NCBI GenBank assembly: GCA_045128635.1
Contig: JBGVRS010000065.1
Location: 1-10,453 of the forward strand
From: HGM12587 sp045128635
Lineage (GTDB): Bacteria; Bacillota; Clostridia; Lachnospirales; Lachnospiraceae
DNA length: 10,453 bases
Reading direction: 5' to 3'
Shown: positions 7,004 to 10,453 of the stretch, in pieces
Layout of the letters: the number at the start of each line of letters is the position of its first letter
Numbering within the stretch: position 1 is the first letter of the stretch
The notes under the pieces: model-generated
Told to the model about the DNA's origin: nothing
What the model saw: only the letters and a program-made list of their open reading frames with translations
The model's database searches: none
Program-made: the position numbers and the translations under genes

Positions 7004-7020
7004 ATATGGGCGCGCAAACG

Positions 7021-7050
7021 AAAAAGGACGGAGATTCCGTTTCTCCGCCC
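7021..7050 (-). terminator. Strong rho-independent terminator with no gene directly before it
   Basis: On the minus strand GGGCGGAGA (7042-7050) pairs with TCTCCGTCC (7026-7034), 9 bp with one G-U, 7-nt loop, then TTTTT. The nearest recognised minus-strand gene ends at 7425, so either that mRNA has a 3' tail of about 370 nt or an unrecognised transcript ends here. Confidence 0.85.
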
Positions 7051-7424
7051 TCTCTTATAAATTCTCTTTTTGAAATCGCATAGTTGCTATATGACCGGGT
7101 TGGAATGTTTGATCGTAGCTAATTATTTGATTTACTGTTGAATTTACTTTGTTACTTAATTTTTTTGAATGTTGTTATTTTTTTGTTGTTTTTCGTTTGT
7201 TGTTTTATTGTTTTATGTTTTGTTGTTTTTTGTCTGAGCACATAAGGCCGAATTATGTGTTCCAAACAATCATTTTCTGAAAAAATAAGATTAAATTCGC
7301 CTATTTAACCATACAAAATGCTTTAAAACTGCTTTTTTCAATACCCGACTGAATATGATTTTGTTTTATTTTTGCATCGGGGGAAAACAAGTTATGTTGA
7401 GTACTCTACATTAAAATTTAATTT
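7051..7424. other. Gene-poor stretch with a T/G-biased low-complexity tract
   Basis: No recognised gene in 374 bp. From about 7139 to 7235 the plus strand is nearly all T and G with few A and C, built from variants of TTGTTGTTTT; the minus strand is thus A/C-rich. A hairpin (GAGCACATAA 7236-7245 with 7253-7262, one G-T pair) has no U run after it in the minus direction. Two adjacent minus-strand frames stay open: about 7300-7150, and about 7180 to a TAA at 7054-7056, just before the terminator. Neither has a good start or ribosome binding site. The palindrome GAGTACTC lies at 7399-7406. It could be a long 3' UTR, a small RNA, or gene remains. Confidence 0.6.
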
Positions 7425-7907
7425 TTAGCGGTAATCGATTGGATTAGTTACGCTGTCTGTTGTTTCTGTGACACCATTATGAGTTACAGAGTGCACCGCT
7501 GCAACACGATAATAGTAGCCTTTGTCTACTTTAATGTTAGAAATCTCTTTTGCAAGCTGATACACATCGTCTGCGGTATAATGATAAGTCTTATAGGTTC
7601 CATAACCGGTCGCATAGGATTTTGACCGTTCCACATATAAGGTCAAAATCACCTTATCACAGGTTCGTGTACAGGTTGTATCACCCGAGATATGAATATG
7701 CGTACTGTCCGCTCGGGCAATGGTACATGTACCACTTCCCAAGTAGGCACCTCTCTGATCCACACTCCATTCATCACTTGCAAAGTCCTCTGTTGTAGTA
7801 TATACATGTGAAGCTCTTGGATAGGTTGCTTCCTGCGCAAAAGTATTTGCACCAAAGCAGCCTACCGACAGCATCACACATAATACCATACTTAACAATC
7901 TCTTCAT
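7425..7907 (-). CDS. Small exported protein, function unknown
   Basis: A 160-aa protein with a typical Sec signal peptide: MKRLLS, a hydrophobic core to about residue 20, and likely cleavage after NTFA (24). The mature part is small, rich in Tyr, Thr and Ser, with three cysteines (61, 79, 83; the last two in CTRTC) and alternating beta-like segments ending in KGYYYRVAAVHSVTHNG, suggestive of a small beta-sandwich. The family is not firmly recognised; it resembles short secreted proteins of Lachnospiraceae that follow a PRAS sequence after the signal. Start 7907 follows AAAGGAG (7918-7924); an in-frame ATG at 7937 also has a fair site (AAGGTG, 7947-7952) and would add ten residues before the signal. 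It lies 69 bp downstream of the anti-sigma-like gene with no terminator between, so probable co-transcription suggests it belongs to the same regulon. Confidence 0.75.
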   Translation of the reverse strand: MKRLLSMVLCVMLSVGCFGANTFAQEATYPRASHVYTTTEDFASDEWSVDQRGAYLGSGTCTIARADSTHIHISGDTTCTRTCDKVILTLYVERSKSYATGYGTYKTYHYTADDVYQLAKEISNIKVDKGYYYRVAAVHSVTHNGVTETTDSVTNPIDYR

Positions 7908-7976
7908 CTGTGTTTCTCTCCTTTCTTTCGTATTCATAAGTACTTACACCTTAAATACGATTAGAAATGAAAAATC

Positions 7977-8714
7977 TTACATACTTTTAAAATAAATTCC
8001 ATTTAAAATATCTAAAAATAATTCTTCTGAAGAAAAAGAACCTAAAATATTGTAATATCCATTTCCGTAAGTAATGTTCGCCCCATAATTTTGATTTTTC
8101 TCATCCACACAATATGCTTCTATTTCATACCCATATTTATTTTGCACATTTTCTATCTCCCTTGACTCTCCATCCCATTGTATATTACTTGAGATTTCAA
8201 TATTATTTTTAGCCATCTTTACAGCAATCAAACTATCATTATATAAATAATACAAATTAGCCCAGCCCGTATTTTCCATAATCGTATAACTATCGAGCGC
8301 CATTCCTTCCGGCTTATATCCCAGCCGCATTGGTGCAATTCCCAGTGTATCTGCGATTTCCTGATAAATTTCCTCCTCTTCCTTAAGAATATCTACCTTT
8401 TCCTCATTATCGACCTTTGTGGTAACCTCGCTTTCCCTCTCCAGATCACTGCTGTCCGCAATCCATGCTCGGTCACCCACAACGCCCATACCCATCAAAA
8501 GAGTCAGCGCTGCAGCCAAAACGACAATATATCTCTTTTTCAAACGGAAAACTTTCGATTTTTCCTTTGTCTTATCTGCACTTTCCGCCTCCATAGCGTC
8601 TATCTTCGCCAAAAGCCTGGCTCTCGCCTCGTCGGAAAGTCCTTTTGAATTTTCCCAGTCACCGCATTTTTCTTCCATCTCGGCAGCCAGGTCAAAAAAT
8701 TCCTTCTGTTTCAT
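7977..8714 (-). CDS. Membrane-anchored anti-sigma-factor-like protein
   Basis: A 245-aa protein with the layout of Firmicute anti-sigma proteins: a cytoplasmic N-terminus of about 57 residues (MKQKEFFDLAAEMEEKCGDW..., acidic and helical), a basic stop at KKR, one membrane helix (about 61-81, YIVVLAAALTLLMGMGVVG), an acidic linker and an extracellular domain (about 110-245) resembling the DUF4367-type domain found in such proteins. No zinc-finger HxxxCxxC motif is visible. The role, holding the sigma factor encoded at 9875-10417 at the membrane until a signal arrives, is inferred from architecture and proximity. Ribosome binding site AAAGGA lies 6 nt before the start. The gene is divergent from murG across 99 bp; no strong promoter of its own was found there. 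The exported-protein gene follows. Confidence 0.7.
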   Translation of the reverse strand: MKQKEFFDLAAEMEEKCGDWENSKGLSDEARARLLAKIDAMEAESADKTKEKSKVFRLKKRYIVVLAAALTLLMGMGVVGDRAWIADSSDLERESEVTTKVDNEEKVDILKEEEEIYQEIADTLGIAPMRLGYKPEGMALDSYTIMENTGWANLYYLYNDSLIAVKMAKNNIEISSNIQWDGESREIENVQNKYGYEIEAYCVDEKNQNYGANITYGNGYYNILGSFSSEELFLDILNGIYFKSM

Positions 8715-8737
8715 AAATTTTCCTTTTTTTGTTTTCG

Positions 8738-8766
8738 TTGACTTTTAGTTTTCTGCGTATCATAAT
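8738..8766 (+). promoter_or_regulatory. Promoter of murG
   Basis: TTGACT (8738-8743), 17-bp spacer, CATAAT (8761-8766). Transcription would start near 8773, a leader of about 40 nt. It lies within the 99-bp gap shared with the divergent anti-sigma-like gene. Confidence 0.7.
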
Positions 8767-8813
8767 ATTTTTATAGGGGATTTTTTCGCCCACAAAACCT
8801 GACGGAGGCTTCT

Positions 8814-9884
8814 ATGAAACGAATTGTATTAACAGGCGGCGGTACAGCCGGCCATGTCACCCCAAACATCGCATTGTTACCAAAGCTCTACGAGCTTGGC
8901 TATGATGTTCACTATATCGGTTCCTATAACGGAATCGAAAAAACTCTGATCGAAAATTGCCAGGTTCCATACTATGGAATCTCTTCCGGCAAGCTTCGTC
9001 GTTATTTTGATCTGAAAAACTTTTCAGACCCATTCAAAGTAGTAAAGGGCTTCTCTGAAGCCGCTAAATTGCTTAAAAAATTAAAACCTGATGTTGTATT
9101 TTCGAAAGGTGGCTTTGTATCTGTTCCGGTAGTATTGGCTGCAAAGCAGCAGCGCATTCCGGTCATTATCCATGAATCCGATATGACTCCGGGACTGGCA
9201 AATAAGCTTTCTATCCCGGCAGCATCCAAAGTATGCTGTAATTTCCCTGAGACCATCACACATCTTCCAAAGGGAAAAGCGGTGCTTTCCGGTTCTCCGA
9301 TCCGTGAAGAGCTTTTATCCGGCAGCCGCAGCAAAGCACTGAAATTTACCGGTCTTTCCGGCACGAAACCGGTACTTTTGATCATTGGCGGTTCCTTAGG
9401 TTCTGTGGTGGTCAATGAAGCTGTTCGAAGCATTTTGCCAAAGCTTCTGAAAAAATTTGACATCATTCACCTTTGTGGTAAAGGCAAATTGGATCAGACC
9501 TTAACTGCCATGAACGGATATGTACAGTATGAATACATTTCCGAAGAGTTAAAGGATCTGTTTGCACTCTCTGACATTGTGATTTCCCGTGCAGGTGCTA
9601 ACTCCATCTGTGAATTTTTAGCACTCCGTAAACCTGCTCTTTTAATTCCGCTCTCAGCAGCAGCCAGCCGCGGAGACCAGATTTTAAATGCTCGTTCTTT
9701 TGAAAAGCAGGGTTACGCAGCTGTTCTTGAAGAAGAACAGTTAAATGCTGAAACACTCTACAGTGCATTAAACGACCTTTGGGAAAACAAGGATTCCTAT
9801 ATCTCCGCCATGGAAGCAAGTCCAATGGGAAATTCCATTCAAATCATTACAGACCTTTTGGAAGAACTGGTAGATCAGAAATAG
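8814..9884 (+). CDS. murG: UDP-GlcNAc:undecaprenyl-PP-MurNAc-pentapeptide GlcNAc transferase (MurG)
   Basis: Adds GlcNAc to lipid I to make lipid II at the cytoplasmic face of the membrane, the last intracellular step of peptidoglycan synthesis. The 356-aa length is standard. The GT-B motifs are present: the glycine-rich loop GGGTAGHVTPN (8-18), SKGGFVSVPV (97-106), HESDMTPGLANK (120-131), a second glycine loop GGSLGS (192-197), and the UDP-GlcNAc-binding SRAGANSICEFLAL (258-271) plus GDQ (287-289). GGAGG at 8804-8808 lies 5 nt before the ATG. It is the only plus-strand gene here and stands alone, outside the usual mur/fts cluster, as in many Clostridia. Its last 10 bp overlap the end of the convergent sigma-factor gene. 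Its position between sigma and anti-sigma-like genes hints at, but does not prove, a cell-envelope role for that pair. Confidence 0.95.
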   Translation: MKRIVLTGGGTAGHVTPNIALLPKLYELGYDVHYIGSYNGIEKTLIENCQVPYYGISSGKLRRYFDLKNFSDPFKVVKGFSEAAKLLKKLKPDVVFSKGGFVSVPVVLAAKQQRIPVIIHESDMTPGLANKLSIPAASKVCCNFPETITHLPKGKAVLSGSPIREELLSGSRSKALKFTGLSGTKPVLLIIGGSLGSVVVNEAVRSILPKLLKKFDIIHLCGKGKLDQTLTAMNGYVQYEYISEELKDLFALSDIVISRAGANSICEFLALRKPALLIPLSAAASRGDQILNARSFEKQGYAAVLEEEQLNAETLYSALNDLWENKDSYISAMEASPMGNSIQIITDLLEELVDQK

Positions 9885-10417
9885 TCCCGAAACTCTTTTC
9901 CGAGTTTCTTCTTTAGATAGCTTCTGGCTCTGTTTTTCATTACATCCACAGTGCCAGGCTTTAAATCCAGGACTTTACCGATTTGCGCACTGGTCATTCC
10001 CAGCATACAGGAATCGATCATGATGTAATACCAGATTGGATTCTTATCAAACAATAAACTACAGGCAGTCCGAAGTAAGCTCAGGGCTGCCTTTCGTTTT
10101 TCATCTTTTTCAAAGCATTCTTCCGCGGATTGGAAACGCTCTTCCATCTGAATTTCCAAATCAATGGGATCCATCACTTCCGCTTTATATTTGCCGCCTT
10201 TCTTCAAATAATCTTTGGCGATATTTCCGGATACAACAATCAGCCAACTTTTAATCTTGTCGTCCTCCAGATAGTCCAGATGTTCATACATTTTCAGGAA
10301 CGTATCCTGCGCCACATCTTCTGCCAGCTGGTCATCGACATAGTTACCCGCATTTGCTACTACGACCTTCTCGTATTTCTGCAGATAAACCTCAAATCTC
10401 TCTCGTTTCTGACTCAT
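9875..10417 (-). CDS. ECF-type (sigma-70 family) RNA polymerase sigma factor
   Basis: A 180-aa alternative sigma factor. Region 2 is recognisable at about 31-73 (LAEDVAQDTFLKMYEHLDYL, then KSWLIVVSGNIAKDYLKKG), which melts and recognises the -10 element. Region 4 (about 141-172, MTSAQIGKVLDLKPGTVDVMKNRARSYLKKKL) is the helix-turn-helix that reads the -35. The linker between them is somewhat long and acidic. No regions 1 or 3 are present, as expected for group 4. A weak GAGAGA-type ribosome binding site lies about 9 nt before the start; the promoter is probably beyond the right edge. The expected anti-sigma partner is not directly downstream: murG intervenes on the opposite strand, and the candidate partner is at 7977-8714. 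The gene ends inside the murG 3' end, so any transcript passing its stop runs antisense to murG. Confidence 0.9.
   Translation of the reverse strand: MSQKRERFEVYLQKYEKVVVANAGNYVDDQLAEDVAQDTFLKMYEHLDYLEDDKIKSWLIVVSGNIAKDYLKKGGKYKAEVMDPIDLEIQMEERFQSAEECFEKDEKRKAALSLLRTACSLLFDKNPIWYYIMIDSCMLGMTSAQIGKVLDLKPGTVDVMKNRARSYLKKKLGKEFRDYF
9889..9910 (+). terminator. Likely murG terminator inside the sigma-factor gene
   Basis: GAAACTC (9889-9895) pairs perfectly with GAGTTTC (9902-9908) across a 6-nt loop, followed by TTCTTT. It starts 4 nt after the murG stop and lies within the last codons of the convergent sigma-factor gene. Stem and T run are modest. Confidence 0.55.
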
Positions 10418-10453
10418 CTTTTGTATCTCTCTAAATTATGCAAGTTTTTCTAA

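Noticed and set aside
7236..7262. Hairpin as a terminator of the exported-protein gene
   Set aside because: In the minus direction it is followed by an A/C-rich run, not a U run, so it cannot be a standard rho-independent terminator.
7857..7907. Lipoprotein signal in the small exported protein (Cys17 in LSVGC)
   Set aside because: The residue three before the Cys is Ser rather than Leu/Val/Ile, and the hydrophobic region continues to an ordinary signal-peptidase site near residue 24.
9002..9466. 154-codon minus-strand ORF inside murG
   Set aside because: Shadow of murG, whose motifs fully explain the region; no ribosome binding site. Kept in mind only because the possible sigma/anti-sigma transcript would cross it.
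10435..10440. CATAAT as the sigma-factor gene's -10 box
   Set aside because: The matching -35 would lie beyond the right edge of the window, so the promoter cannot be judged.
1..10453. CRISPR arrays, tRNA/rRNA genes, insertion sequences, attachment sites
   Set aside because: No regularly spaced repeats, no cloverleaf or rRNA-like stretches, no transposase or integrase motifs and no flanking direct repeats were seen on either strand.

Overview
The window looks like a chromosomal segment of a low-GC, Gram-positive Clostridia, most likely a Lachnospiraceae-type gut anaerobe. This is inferred from strong AGGAGG-type ribosome binding sites, consensus sigma-A promoters, rho-independent terminators, the style of the proteins, and the HTH/AAA-like/PD-(D/E)XK protein; no 16S or other marker is present. 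Nine of the ten genes lie on the minus strand; only murG is on the plus strand.

Right to left in the minus reading direction: a small ECF-type sigma factor (9875-10417) converges with, and overlaps by 10 bp, a plus-strand murG (8814-9884). On the other side of murG, again on the minus strand, lie a membrane-anchored anti-sigma-like protein (7977-8714) and a small exported protein (7425-7907). Sigma and anti-sigma, normally adjacent, are therefore split by an oppositely oriented cell-wall gene. Next is a 374-bp gene-poor stretch, very T/G-biased on the plus strand, ending in a good minus-strand terminator. Then come mtnN (MTA/SAH nucleosidase), a small single-pass membrane protein whose ribosome binding site is buried in a long hairpin, pgi (glucose-6-phosphate isomerase) with its own promoter and terminator, and a VOC-fold (glyoxalase-like) protein.

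At 3621-3667 a perfect 18-bp inverted repeat separates the VOC gene from a 617-aa protein combining an N-terminal helix-turn-helix, an AAA-ATPase-like core and a C-terminal PD-(D/E)XK nuclease-like domain. The repeat is at once the likely VOC terminator and the site of the -35 element for this gene. Downstream, closely spaced, are a D-2-hydroxyacid dehydrogenase and an RluA-family pseudouridine synthase.

Most of the window is ordinary housekeeping. The parts most worth a second look are the sigma/murG/anti-sigma arrangement (a possible noncontiguous operon around a cell-wall gene), the HTH-AAA-nuclease fusion with its palindromic promoter, the hairpin that hides the ribosome binding site of the small membrane protein, and the 7051-7424 intergenic stretch. 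Five likely translation starts lie downstream of the longest possible ORF start, judged from ribosome binding sites.
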